From Mycolicibacterium mucogenicum DSM 44124 (GTDB taxonomy: Bacteria; Actinomycetota; Actinomycetes; Mycobacteriales; Mycobacteriaceae), in assembly GCF_005670685.2 (NCBI RefSeq), contig NZ_CP062008.1, positions 2,356,001-2,420,000 on the forward strand: DNA of 64,000 bases. The letters are read 5' to 3'. Positions 56,162 through 64,000 of this stretch are shown one piece after another. A model generated the notes under the pieces. The model saw only the letters and a program-made list of their open reading frames with translations. It did no database searches and was not told where the DNA came from. How positions within the stretch are numbered: the first letter of the stretch is position 1; each line of letters begins with the position of its first letter. A program made the translations under genes and the position numbers.

Positions 56162-57028
56162 ATGGGAGCTCTGGAAGGACGGATCGCCGTCATCACCGGC
56201 GCAGGGCGCGGCATCGGCCGCGAGCACGCGCTGCTGTTCGCCCGGGAAGGCGCCAGCGTCGTCGTCAATGACCTCGGTGGCAGCAACACCGGTGAGGGTG
56301 CCGACGCCGGCCCGGCGCAAGAGGTTGTCGACGAGATCCGCGCCGCTGGCGGTAAGGCCGTCACCAACACCGACAACATCGCCACGTGGGATGGCGCGGC
56401 CGGCCTGATCGACCAGGCGGTCAGCGAGTTCGGCGGCCTGGACGTCGTGGTGAACAACGCCGGGATCCTGCGCGACGGCTTCATCCCGACCATGGAGGAA
56501 TCCCAATGGGACGCCGTGGTGACGGTGCATCTCAAAGGTCACTTCTCGGTGCTCCGGCACGCCGCCGCGTACTGGAAGGCGCAGAGCAAGGCCGGCAACC
56601 AGCCGAATGCCGCGGTGATCAACACGGCATCGGGATCGGGTCTCACCGTCCCGAACGCCGGGCAGGTGAATTACGGTGCGGCCAAAGCCGGCATCGCCGC
56701 GATGACCTTGGTCGCGGCCGAAGAGCTGGAACGTTATGGCGTGCGGGCCAATGCGATTGCCCCGATCGCGCGGACCCGGCTGACGCTGGCCACGCCGGGC
56801 ATGGGTGCCCTGATGGCCGAGCCCGACGACGGCGAGGTCGACCTGTTCAGCCCGGCGAACATCTCGCCGTTGGTGGCGTACCTGGCGACCGAGAAGTGCC
56901 CGCTGACCGGCAAGGTCTTCGCGGTGCAGGGCGGTGCGATCTCTGAGCTCGGTGGCTGGCACGACCTGACCACCATCGAGACCGACGGTCTGTGGGAGAT
57001 CGACGACATCGCGGGGCGGCTGTCATGA
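56162..57028 (+). CDS. Short-chain dehydrogenase, MFE-2 (R)-3-hydroxyacyl-CoA dehydrogenase-like
   Basis: A 288-aa classical SDR. The cofactor motif is TGAGRGIG, catalytic Ser is in INTASGSG, Tyr/Lys in YGAAK, and NNAG is present. The insert VVNDLGGSNTGEGADAGPAQ is characteristic of the dehydrogenase part of peroxisomal multifunctional enzyme 2, which oxidises (R)-3-hydroxyacyl-CoA. With the MaoC hydratase it would rebuild the MFE-2 pair as two genes. ATG 56162 starts the domain; an in-frame ATG at 56144 is less likely. Overlaps the next gene by 4 bp. Confidence 0.9.
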   Translation: MGALEGRIAVITGAGRGIGREHALLFAREGASVVVNDLGGSNTGEGADAGPAQEVVDEIRAAGGKAVTNTDNIATWDGAAGLIDQAVSEFGGLDVVVNNAGILRDGFIPTMEESQWDAVVTVHLKGHFSVLRHAAAYWKAQSKAGNQPNAAVINTASGSGLTVPNAGQVNYGAAKAGIAAMTLVAAEELERYGVRANAIAPIARTRLTLATPGMGALMAEPDDGEVDLFSPANISPLVAYLATEKCPLTGKVFAVQGGAISELGGWHDLTTIETDGLWEIDDIAGRLS

Positions 57029-58293
57029 TCGAGTGGTCCGAATCCGATGAGCTCATTCGCGACAGCGTCCGCGAGTTCATCGACAAGCAGATCGAGCCGC
57101 ACCGCGACGGCCTGGAGCGCGGTGAGGTGTCGCCGTATCCGATCGCGCGAAAACTGTTCAGCGAGTTCGGTCTTGACGCGGTGGCTGCCGAAGTCATCAA
57201 GACCATGCTGGAGAAGGAACGGGCCAAAGCCGCGGCGATCGCCGCGGGGGAGCCCAAGCCCGAGAAGAGCGACCGGTCGTCGGGCGGCCTGGGCGATCTG
57301 GGTGGCCAGATTTCGATGGCGGCCGTGCTGGTGTCCGAACTGGCCGGTGTCAGCATCGGACTGCTGAGCACCCTCGGCGTCAGTCTCGGTCTCGGCGCGG
57401 CCACCATCGCCAGCCGCGGCACGCTGGCGCAGAAGGAGCGCTGGCTGCCCGAGTTGGTGACACTGGAGAAGATCGCGTGCTGGGCGATCACCGAGCCGGA
57501 CGCCGGCTCAGATGCGTTCGGCGGCATGAAGACCTACGTCAAGCGCGACGGGGCCGACTACATCCTCAACGGCCAGAAGACGTTCATCACCAACGGTCCT
57601 GATGCCGACGTGCTGATCGTCTACGCCAAGTTGGATGAAGGCGATCCCGATGCCGACCGCCGCAACCGCAAGGTCCTCACCTTCGTCCTGGACTCGGGCA
57701 TGCCGGGCCTGACGCAGGGCAAGGCCTTCAAGAAGATGGGCATGATGTCCTCGCCGACCGGCGAGTTGTTCTTCGACAACGTGCGCATCACGCCGGACCG
57801 GTTGCTCGGCGAGACCGAGGACCACGGTGGCGGAGACGGGCGGGAAAGTGCCCGAGCCAATTTCGCCGCCGAGCGGCTCGGCGTGGCGTTGATGGCGCTG
57901 GGCATCATCAACGAATGTCATCGGCGTTGCCTCGACTACGCCAAGACCCGCACGCTGTGGGGCCAGAACATCGGCCAGTTCCAGCTGATCCAGCTCAAGC
58001 TGGCCAAGATGGAGATTGCGCGAATCAACGTGCAGAACATGGTGTTCCAGACGCTGGAGAAGGTGCAGGCCGGAAAGATTCCGTCGCTGTCCGAAGCGTC
58101 CGCGGTGAAGCTGTACTCCTCGGAGGCGGCCACCGATGTGGCCATGGATGCGGTGCAGTTGTTCGGCGGCAACGGCTACATGGCCGAGTACCGGGTGGAA
58201 CAGCTGGCCCGGGACGCCAAGTCGCTGATGATCTATGCCGGCAGCAACGAGGTACAGGTGACCCACATCGCGAAGGGACTGCTCGCCGGATGA
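57025..58293 (+). CDS. Acyl-CoA dehydrogenase (FadE family)
   Basis: A 422-aa FAD enzyme that makes the alpha,beta double bond of acyl-CoA. FAD/substrate motifs are CWAITEPDAGSDAFGGMKT, NGQKTFITNG, and the C-terminal helix bundle with RTLWGQNIGQFQLIQLKLAKM, QLFGGNGYMAEYRVEQLARDAKSLMIYAGSNEVQ. An N-terminal charged insertion (KERAKAAAIAAGEPKPEKSD) is unusual for the family. It is at the position of fadE21 (Rv2789c) but orthology is not proven. ATGA overlaps link it to the SDR before and the hydrolase after. Confidence 0.9.
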   Translation: MIEWSESDELIRDSVREFIDKQIEPHRDGLERGEVSPYPIARKLFSEFGLDAVAAEVIKTMLEKERAKAAAIAAGEPKPEKSDRSSGGLGDLGGQISMAAVLVSELAGVSIGLLSTLGVSLGLGAATIASRGTLAQKERWLPELVTLEKIACWAITEPDAGSDAFGGMKTYVKRDGADYILNGQKTFITNGPDADVLIVYAKLDEGDPDADRRNRKVLTFVLDSGMPGLTQGKAFKKMGMMSSPTGELFFDNVRITPDRLLGETEDHGGGDGRESARANFAAERLGVALMALGIINECHRRCLDYAKTRTLWGQNIGQFQLIQLKLAKMEIARINVQNMVFQTLEKVQAGKIPSLSEASAVKLYSSEAATDVAMDAVQLFGGNGYMAEYRVEQLARDAKSLMIYAGSNEVQVTHIAKGLLAG

Positions 58294-59255
58294 GCACGGC
58301 GGACCCACTCACTGTCATGGCGATGGTCGATCGGCTGACCGGGAATTCGGCGGCGCGAGTAGTCGCCGGCGCCGCCATCCGGCTACTGGTGGCCAACCCG
58401 CGGCTGATCACGCTGATGCGTCCGGTCGCCAACAAGGCGATTGTCCGCCTCGCACCGGTCGTCGCGGGCACGACGGTCGACCCCGTCGACGCGCCGCTGC
58501 GTGGTGAGTGGGTCCGTGCACCGGCCGCCCGCGACGATGCGGGCGTCCTACTGGTGCTGCACGGCAGCGGATACCTGGTCTGCTCACCACGCACACACCG
58601 TGGATTCGCGTCGTACCTGTCGCAGCACTCAGGGCTGCCGGCATTGGTCGTCGAGTACCCCTTGGCGCCTGAGCACACCTTTCCCGCCGCCGAGGATGCC
58701 GCAATGGCTGCCTATCGACGGCTGCTGAGCCAGGGCTACGACGCGCGCAAAGTGGTGATCGCCGGTGATTCGGCCGGCGGCCACCTCGCGGTGGCGGTGG
58801 CCTTGCGGGCCAAGCGGGAAGGCCTACCGGCGCCTGCCGCACTCGCGTTGTGGGGTCCGTTGATCGATCCGTCCTACCGGGCGCCGATCGTCGATCCCCG
58901 GGTACGTCGGCAGCCCTTCGACCCGCGGGCCGCAGCTCGCGCGTTGGCGTTGTATGTCGGTGACGCGGACATCGCCGATCCGCGGCTGTGCCTGCTCAAC
59001 GCCGATCTCGTGGGGCTACCGCCGATTCAATTACATTACGGCACAAGGGAAGTCATGCGCGCCGACGCCGAATCTTTCGCGGCCCGAGTGACGGCGTCCG
59101 GCGGTCATTGCGAACAACGGGTGTGGACAGGGCTGGCGCATGCCTACTGGATGGTTCCACGGAGCCACGACGGCAGTTTGGACAGCATGCGGGCCGGCGG
59201 CGAGTTCCTGCGCGCCGCCGTGGCTCAGCCATATCAGCCCATGGCGCAGGAGTGA
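58290..59255 (+). CDS. Alpha/beta hydrolase (hormone-sensitive lipase family)
   Basis: A 321-aa esterase/lipase. The oxyanion motif is HGSGY (91-95; a variant of HGGG), the nucleophile is Ser161 in GDSAGG, and the late block WTGLAHAYWMVPRS carries the catalytic His. It may free an acid from an ester for the following CoA ligase (inference). ATG 58290 overlaps the fadE stop by 4 bp. Confidence 0.88.
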   Translation: MSTADPLTVMAMVDRLTGNSAARVVAGAAIRLLVANPRLITLMRPVANKAIVRLAPVVAGTTVDPVDAPLRGEWVRAPAARDDAGVLLVLHGSGYLVCSPRTHRGFASYLSQHSGLPALVVEYPLAPEHTFPAAEDAAMAAYRRLLSQGYDARKVVIAGDSAGGHLAVAVALRAKREGLPAPAALALWGPLIDPSYRAPIVDPRVRRQPFDPRAAARALALYVGDADIADPRLCLLNADLVGLPPIQLHYGTREVMRADAESFAARVTASGGHCEQRVWTGLAHAYWMVPRSHDGSLDSMRAGGEFLRAAVAQPYQPMAQE

Positions 59256-59263
59256 GGGGCGAG

Positions 59264-60868
59264 ATGACACACCTGATCAGCCAGGTACGCGACGCTGCTG
59301 CGGCGGCAATCGTGTTGCAGCGCCGGGGATTGGTGGATGTCTGCCGGCCACTGGACGCGGTGTCCGCCTCCCGCGGCCTCCGCCGCTACGGATCGTTCGG
59401 CGGGTTGGTCGGGCACGTCGCGGCGCGCTACGGCGATGCCCCCGCACTGACGGACGAGGTCGGCACGTTGAGCTTCGCCGAGCTGGAAACGCTGTCCAAT
59501 GCCCTCGCGTGGGGACTCGCGGACCGGGGGATCGTTGCCGGCTCGGTGATCGGTCTGCTCGTACGAAACCACCGCGCGCTACCCCTGGCGCTCTTCGCTG
59601 CCGGAAAGGTCGGTGCCCGAGTCGTTTTGCTCAACACCGGCTTCGCGGCGCCGCAACTCGCGGACGTCTGCAAGCGCGAGAACGTCACCGCGGTCATCGC
59701 CGATGACGAGTTCACCGACCTGATCGACGTGCTGCCGTTCGAGGTCGACCGCATCGTCGGCTGGTCCGGCCAACGTGGACTGGTCGTGCTCGCAGCCGGC
59801 CGGTCGACGGCGCCGTTGCCCGCGCCGGCTTCGGTCGGCGGCATGGTCCTGCTGACCAGTGGCACCACCGGCACACCGAAGGGGGCGCCGCGCAACAAGG
59901 TCAGCCCGCTGCAATCTGCGCAGCTGCTCGACCGCATACCGTGGCCGTCGCGCAGTGTCTATTACGTTGCCGCACCGATGTTTCACGCCACCGGGCTGGC
60001 CACGTGCTCGCTCGGCTTCGCGCTCGGGAACCAGGTTGTGCTGGCGCGCCGATTCGACCCCGAAGCCACACTCGCGGCGATCGAACGACATCGGGTCAGT
60101 GCCCTGATCGTCGTCCCCACGATGCTGACGCGCATGCTCGACCTCGGACCCGAGGTGCTGGCCCGGTACGACACCTCCTCGCTGACCGTGGTGTTCGCCG
60201 CCGGCTCGGCGCTCTCACCCGATCTGTGCCGACGCACCATGGACGCGTTCGGCGACGTGCTCTACAACCTGTACGGCTCGACCGAGGTTGCGGTCGCCGC
60301 GGTGGCCACCCCGAGTGAATTGCGCAGCGCGCCGGGCACGGTGGGCCGCCCGCCCGTCGGCTGCACGCTCGCCGCATACGACGAACAGCGACGCCGGATC
60401 ACCGAACCCGGACGCAGCGGAACACTTTTCGTCTCCAGCGGTCTCAGCTTCGCCGGTTACACCGACGGCGGAAACAAGGAGTCCGTCGACGGACTGCTGT
60501 CGTCGGGGGACACCGGCCACTTCGACGAGAACGGACTGTGGTTCGTCGACGGCCGGGACGACGACATGATCGTCTCCGGCGGCGAGAACGTCTTCCCGTT
60601 GGAGGTCGAGAATCTACTTGCCGGCCACCCCGCGGTGGTCGAGACCTCGGTGGTCGGAGTCGATGATGTGGAGTTCGGAAAGCGGTTGTGCGCGTTCGTG
60701 GTCCGCCGCCCGGGTGCCGACCTCGAGGCCGACGAGATCAAGAGTTACGTCCGGGCCGAGTTGGCCCGGCACAAAGTGCCGCGCGACATCGTATTCGTCG
60801 ACGTGCTGCCACGCAACGAGACCGGCAAGGTGCTCAAGGCGCAACTGCAGAAGGCGGTGGAGCAATGA
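59264..60868 (+). CDS. Fatty acid-CoA ligase (FadD-type AMP-binding enzyme)
   Basis: A 534-aa ANL-superfamily ligase that activates a carboxylic acid with ATP and CoA. Motifs: P-loop LLTSGTTGTPKGAPRNK, YNLYGSTEVA (A5), SSGDTGHFDENGLWFVDGRDDDMIVSGGENVFPLEVEN (A7-A8) and the catalytic Lys in PRNETGKVLKAQL (A10). The acid is unknown. ATG 59264 has GAGGGGCGAG upstream, 8 bp after the hydrolase stop. The stop overlaps the following SDR start. Confidence 0.92.
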   Translation: MTHLISQVRDAAAAAIVLQRRGLVDVCRPLDAVSASRGLRRYGSFGGLVGHVAARYGDAPALTDEVGTLSFAELETLSNALAWGLADRGIVAGSVIGLLVRNHRALPLALFAAGKVGARVVLLNTGFAAPQLADVCKRENVTAVIADDEFTDLIDVLPFEVDRIVGWSGQRGLVVLAAGRSTAPLPAPASVGGMVLLTSGTTGTPKGAPRNKVSPLQSAQLLDRIPWPSRSVYYVAAPMFHATGLATCSLGFALGNQVVLARRFDPEATLAAIERHRVSALIVVPTMLTRMLDLGPEVLARYDTSSLTVVFAAGSALSPDLCRRTMDAFGDVLYNLYGSTEVAVAAVATPSELRSAPGTVGRPPVGCTLAAYDEQRRRITEPGRSGTLFVSSGLSFAGYTDGGNKESVDGLLSSGDTGHFDENGLWFVDGRDDDMIVSGGENVFPLEVENLLAGHPAVVETSVVGVDDVEFGKRLCAFVVRRPGADLEADEIKSYVRAELARHKVPRDIVFVDVLPRNETGKVLKAQLQKAVEQ

Positions 60869-61713
60869 CCAAGAAATACAACGACATTCGCGGCCGGGTG
60901 GTGGCGGTCACCGGCGGTGCCAGGGGCATCGGGCGCGCGACCGGCCTGGCCTTCCTGCGCGCCGGCGCACGTGTCGCCCTCGGTGACGTCGACATCGAGT
61001 TGGTCGGAAAGACCGCCGCTGACTTCGCCGCCACCGGAGAGCAGGTCTGCGGGTTACACCTCGATGTCACCAGCCGGGCGTCGTTCTCCGATTTCCTCGA
61101 CGACGTCGAGAGCCGGCTGGGACCCGTCGACGTCCTGATCAACAATGCCGGCATCATGCCCACCGGACTGTTCGCCGACGAGATCGACGAGATGACCGAC
61201 CGCATGGTCGCCATCAATCTCGGTGGCGTGCTGAACGGGTCGAAGCAGGCCGCCATCCGGATGCGCGGGCGCGGCGGACACATCGTGAACGTCGCCTCGC
61301 TGGCCGGCGTCAGCGCTTTTCCCGGTCTCGCCACCTACTGCGCCACCAAGCACGCCGTCGTCGGATTCACCGAGACCTTGCACCTCGAACTCGCCGGTGA
61401 TGGCATCGCCGTCACCGCGGTGCTCCCGGGCGTCGTACACACCGAGCTCTCGGCGGGCCACAGCGCCCCGCGGTGGATTCAGCCCATCAGTGAGGTGGAG
61501 CCCGACGATGTCGCGGCGGCCATCGTCGAAGCTGTCGCGCGGGGCAAAGCGAAAGTGGCTGTACCGCAAGCCCTTGGCGCGATGATCAAGCTTATGGGTG
61601 CGCTTCCGGACGGGGCTCGGCACTGGATATCCCACGTCGCGCACTTCGACACCTCGTTCACCCATACCGACTCTGCTCTGCGGGAGGCGTACCACCGCAG
61701 GCTCGTGAATTGA
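60865..61713 (+). CDS. Short-chain dehydrogenase/reductase
   Basis: A 282-aa classical SDR: TGGARGIGR cofactor motif, NNAGIM, Ser in NVASLAGVSAF and the YCATK active site. The C-terminal 60 residues resemble SDRs often found with CoA ligases in mycobacterial lipid clusters. The substrate is unknown. ATG 60865 overlaps the ligase by 4 bp. Its stop faces the aldo/keto reductase stop with a 6-bp gap, ending the operon. Confidence 0.9.
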   Translation: MTKKYNDIRGRVVAVTGGARGIGRATGLAFLRAGARVALGDVDIELVGKTAADFAATGEQVCGLHLDVTSRASFSDFLDDVESRLGPVDVLINNAGIMPTGLFADEIDEMTDRMVAINLGGVLNGSKQAAIRMRGRGGHIVNVASLAGVSAFPGLATYCATKHAVVGFTETLHLELAGDGIAVTAVLPGVVHTELSAGHSAPRWIQPISEVEPDDVAAAIVEAVARGKAKVAVPQALGAMIKLMGALPDGARHWISHVAHFDTSFTHTDSALREAYHRRLVN

Positions 61714-61719
61714 ACGGCG

Positions 61720-62664
61720 TCAGTCGTTTTCGGTCAGAAACAATGCGGCGCCGTGCTGGTGGGCGGCGCTGTCCCCGGGCCGGGAGCCGATGCCGTCCAA
61801 GGCGGCGAGGGCTTCGGCATCCAGCCGGATCGAGCCGGCCGCGACGTTGTCCTCCAGGTGGGCGACCGACCGGGTGCCGGCGATCAGCAGGGTGTTGGGC
61901 GCGTGTGACAACAGCCAGGCAAGTCCGACCTGCGCCGGGGTGGCGTTGATCCGGGCCGAGACGGCGCACACCGCGGGATCGTCGGTGACGCTGGGGAATC
62001 CGGGGAACGCCGAGCCGAGCGGGAAGAACGGCACCCAGGCGATGCCCTCTTCGGCGCACAGGCGCAAGGTGTCCTCCTGTGCGCGGGCCAACAAGCTGTA
62101 GGCGTTTTGGACGCAGGTGATGCCGGCCGGCAGCGCGTGCCGCACCAGCTCGACCGGCGCGGCGCTGAGCCCGATAGCGCCGATTTTGCCTTCGTCACGC
62201 AATGCGATCATCTCGGCCAACTGATCGTCGACATCGACGATCTGATCGCCTTCGGCTTGCAGGCCTGGTCCCAAGTCCAGCCGACGCAAGTTCACCACCG
62301 GAATTTGTTCCAGCCCAAGCTGATTCAGGTCCGCCTCGACCGCAGCACGCAGCTCCGCCGGTTTCTGCGCGGCCGCCAGCGGCGCAGGCCCGTCCGGGAC
62401 GTGGACGGCTCCCACCTTGCTGACGATGACCAGCTCATCGCGGTACGGCCGCAGTGCCCGCCGGATCAGGGTGTTCACCGCTCCGCCGCCGTAGAAGGAC
62501 GCGGTGTCGATGTGATTGATGCCGAGTTCGACAGCGCGGCGCAGCAGCGCAACCGCGTCGGCCGGGGAGCCGGCATCTTGCAGCTGCATGGCCCCGTAGC
62601 CGATGCGGGCTACCGGCCGGCCGCCGATCGAACCGAATCCGCCGGGGCGTGTTGTATCGGGCAT
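61720..62664 (-). CDS. Aldo/keto reductase
   Basis: A 314-aa NADPH-dependent TIM-barrel oxidoreductase. Conserved elements are RIGYGAMQLQDAG, GINHIDTASFYGGGAVNTLI with the catalytic Tyr, VSKVG with the Lys, GKIGAIGLSAAPVE and the C-terminal cofactor block LIAGTRSVAHLEDNVAA. The active-site His seems replaced: NLRRLDLG appears where many AKRs have a His. ATG 62664 has GAGGAG upstream. Transcribed divergently from a TetR gene, whose palindromic sites lie between them. Confidence 0.9.
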   Translation of the reverse strand: MPDTTRPGGFGSIGGRPVARIGYGAMQLQDAGSPADAVALLRRAVELGINHIDTASFYGGGAVNTLIRRALRPYRDELVIVSKVGAVHVPDGPAPLAAAQKPAELRAAVEADLNQLGLEQIPVVNLRRLDLGPGLQAEGDQIVDVDDQLAEMIALRDEGKIGAIGLSAAPVELVRHALPAGITCVQNAYSLLARAQEDTLRLCAEEGIAWVPFFPLGSAFPGFPSVTDDPAVCAVSARINATPAQVGLAWLLSHAPNTLLIAGTRSVAHLEDNVAAGSIRLDAEALAALDGIGSRPGDSAAHQHGAALFLTEND

Positions 62665-62705
62665 CGTCGCTCCTCAGCTGTGGTTTCTGCGATACTCGAG
62701 TAATT

Positions 62706-62754
62706 CGGAGGAACCTCCGCTTAGTTCAAGATAACAAAAACGGAGGAGCCTCCG
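62706..62754. promoter_or_regulatory. Two identical-type 14-bp palindromic operators between AKR and TetR genes
   Basis: CGGAGG-AA-CCTCCG at 62706-62719 and CGGAGG-AG-CCTCCG at 62741-62754 are perfect inverted repeats 35 bp apart. The second ends 2 bases before the TetR ATG and contains its GGAGG ribosome binding site. A -10-like GATAAC (62730-62735) lies between them. They should bind the adjacent TetR protein and control both genes. Confidence 0.8.
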
Positions 62755-62756
62755 CT

Positions 62757-63308
62757 ATGGCCGACGGTATTCGTGCCGACGCCCGCCGTAACCGGGAACG
62801 CATTCTGGAAGCAGCAGCGCTCGCGTTCGGCGCCGCCGACGGTCCGGCGTCGCTCGAGGCGATAGCGCGCGACGCCGGTGTTGGAATCGGCACTCTCTAC
62901 CGACATTTCCCCAGCCGTGAAGCGCTGGTCGAGGCGGTCTACCGCGCTGAACTTGCCGAGGTGGCCGCCACGGCCCAGGAACTGTTGCGGAGCCATCCGC
63001 CGGTCGAGGCGCTACGGCTCTGGATGGACCGCTACGCGATGTTCGTCGCCGCCAAGAGGGGCATGGCCGAATCTCTGCGAGCGATATTCGATTCTGGTGC
63101 GGTGACGGCGAGCGATACCCGTGCCGGGGTGGTCGGAGCGGTCGGCACATTGCTGGCCGCCGGCGCCGGCGACGGGACCCTGCGCTCCGACGTAGCGGCG
63201 GATGATGTCGTCACCGGGTTGCTCGGCATCATGCTCGCGAGCTCGTCGCCCGAGCAGTGCGGTCGGATGTTCGACCTGCTGCTGGCCGGGTTGGTGACTA
63301 CCCGCTGA
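62757..63308 (+). CDS. TetR family transcriptional regulator
   Basis: A 183-aa repressor. The N-terminal helix-turn-helix is ADARRNRERILEAAALAFGA followed by ASLEAIARDAGVGIGTLYRHFPSREALVEAVY; the ligand domain is C-terminal (TetR_C_33-like). ATG 62757 is preceded by the palindromic operators. It likely represses itself and the divergent aldo/keto reductase, a common arrangement in actinobacteria for xenobiotic or aldehyde response. Stop-to-stop with sirR, 4 bp apart. Confidence 0.9.
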   Translation: MADGIRADARRNRERILEAAALAFGAADGPASLEAIARDAGVGIGTLYRHFPSREALVEAVYRAELAEVAATAQELLRSHPPVEALRLWMDRYAMFVAAKRGMAESLRAIFDSGAVTASDTRAGVVGAVGTLLAAGAGDGTLRSDVAADDVVTGLLGIMLASSSPEQCGRMFDLLLAGLVTTR

Positions 63309-63312
63309 CCGG

Positions 63313-64000
63313 TCAGGCGACGACCCAGATCGCTTCGGCCGCAGGGCTTCCCAGGTCGACGGTCGTCTCCGAGGACACGGCGCCGAGCGCTTCGGGGCCA
63401 GTGACCGCCACGGAGATCATCCCGGCGAAGTCGCGCCGGGCCACCACGCGCAGATGTGAATCGAGCGTGATCCCGACGCTGTCGAAGTACCGCAGCATCT
63501 CGGGGTCGTGATCGGAAATCCGGGCCACCGTGCCGGCGTCGCCATCCGAACAGGCGGACAGCTGCCGGGCAGGGGGAGTGGGCACCTGGCCGTCGGCCGC
63601 GGGGATCGGATCGCCGTGCGGGTCGCGGGTGGGGAAGCCGAGCTTGGCGTCGATGCGGTCCAGCATCCGGTCCGACACCGCGTGCTCGAGCACCTCGGCT
63701 TCGTCGTGCACCTCGTCCCAGCCGTAGCCGAGCTCGCGCACCAGGAACGTCTCCATCAGGCGATGCCGGCGGACCATGGCCAGCGCCGCGCTGCGGCCGG
63801 TGTCGGTCAGCGTCACCGCGCCGTACTTCTCGTGGTGCACCAGGCCCTGATCGGCGAGCTTGCGAATCGACTCGGACGCCGTCGAGGCCGAGACCCCGAT
63901 GCGCTCTGCCAGCATTTTCGTGCTGACTTTCTCGCGCGACCACTCCTGCGCGGTCCAGATGACTTTGAGGTAGTCCTGGGCAACCGGGGATAGATCCGGC
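63313..64000 (-). CDS. sirR: Iron/manganese-dependent transcriptional regulator SirR/MntR (DtxR family), 5' truncated
   Basis: A DtxR-family metalloregulator running off the right edge; the reading frame continues to base 64000 with DLSPVAQDYLKVIWTAQEWS, so an estimated 6-10 N-terminal residues are missing. The helix-turn-helix contains KMLAERIGVSASTASESIRK. The dimerisation/metal domain has RRHRLMETFLVRELGYGWDEV then HDEAEVLEHAVSD (ligands M/E/H). An SH3-like FeoA-type C-terminal domain ends at VDLGSPAAEAIWVVA. The sequence follows M. tuberculosis Rv2788 closely. In mycobacteria MntR-type proteins repress manganese uptake. Convergent with the TetR gene. Confidence 0.94.
   Translation of the reverse strand, partial: PDLSPVAQDYLKVIWTAQEWSREKVSTKMLAERIGVSASTASESIRKLADQGLVHHEKYGAVTLTDTGRSAALAMVRRHRLMETFLVRELGYGWDEVHDEAEVLEHAVSDRMLDRIDAKLGFPTRDPHGDPIPAADGQVPTPPARQLSACSDGDAGTVARISDHDPEMLRYFDSVGITLDSHLRVVARRDFAGMISVAVTGPEALGAVSSETTVDLGSPAAEAIWVVA

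Overview
The window is high-GC actinobacterial DNA from a mycobacterium. It is most likely a fast-growing Mycolicibacterium-type species, because gene order follows the M. tuberculosis Rv2870c to Rv2788 interval (in reverse orientation) but carries extra catabolic and regulatory genes and no PE/PPE genes. Genes are dense, with many 1-4 bp start/stop overlaps, frequent GTG starts and many likely leaderless promoters. No gene-free stretch exceeds about 190 bp. No tRNA, rRNA, CRISPR array, insertion sequence or prophage was seen.

Region by region. 1-9.0 kb: dxr (5' cut by the window edge), rip1 and ispG (isoprenoid synthesis flanking the site-2 protease), a GNAT acetyltransferase, a penicillin-binding lipoprotein, a DUF1707 protein, map and a cobyric acid synthase. 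9.0-15.2 kb (accessory): on the minus strand a response regulator, a histidine kinase, a TAXI-type binding lipoprotein and an APC permease. Divergent from these are a small secreted protein, a small membrane protein with a Gly/Cys tail, and a protein I do not recognise, followed by a 30-bp tandem repeat of five copies. 15.2-24.1 kb: SWIM-SNF2 helicase, nickel/cobalt transporter, mycothione reductase, lipase-like hydrolase, malate:quinone oxidoreductase, GNAT. 24.1-29.3 kb: a corrin/siroheme cluster (fused chelatase ATPase, cobO, cobB, cysG). 29.3-35.3 kb: efpA efflux pump, membrane-anchored esterase, small lipoprotein, glyoxalase-like protein, proS. 35.4-44.4 kb: a DUF4439 ferritin-like protein and a lipoprotein on the minus strand, then the translation operon rimP-nusA-ylxR-infB-rbfA-nrnA-dinF. 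44.4-50.1 kb (mosaic): echA16, DUF2277, DUF1802, CocE-type hydrolase, an unrecognised Trp-rich protein, a VapBC toxin-antitoxin pair, a DUF3558 protein. 50.2-52.7 kb: phosphoesterase, pptT, truB. 52.8-63.3 kb: a lipid-catabolic cluster bounded by two TetR regulators. The 3' edge holds sirR, cut by the window.

How genes work together. NiCoT cobalt uptake, the chelatase ATPase, CobB, CobO, CysG and CobQ point to de novo cobalamin synthesis. The 53.5-61.7 kb run contains an esterase, an acyl-CoA ligase, an acyl-CoA dehydrogenase, a MaoC hydratase, an MFE-2-like SDR, an SCP-x type thiolase and an SRPBCC protein. That is a complete set for (R)-type beta-oxidation of an unidentified ester or lipid. 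This cluster, the sensor/TAXI module with its divergent small envelope proteins, and a chain of three overlapping mini-ORFs in the infB leader are the most interesting parts of the window.
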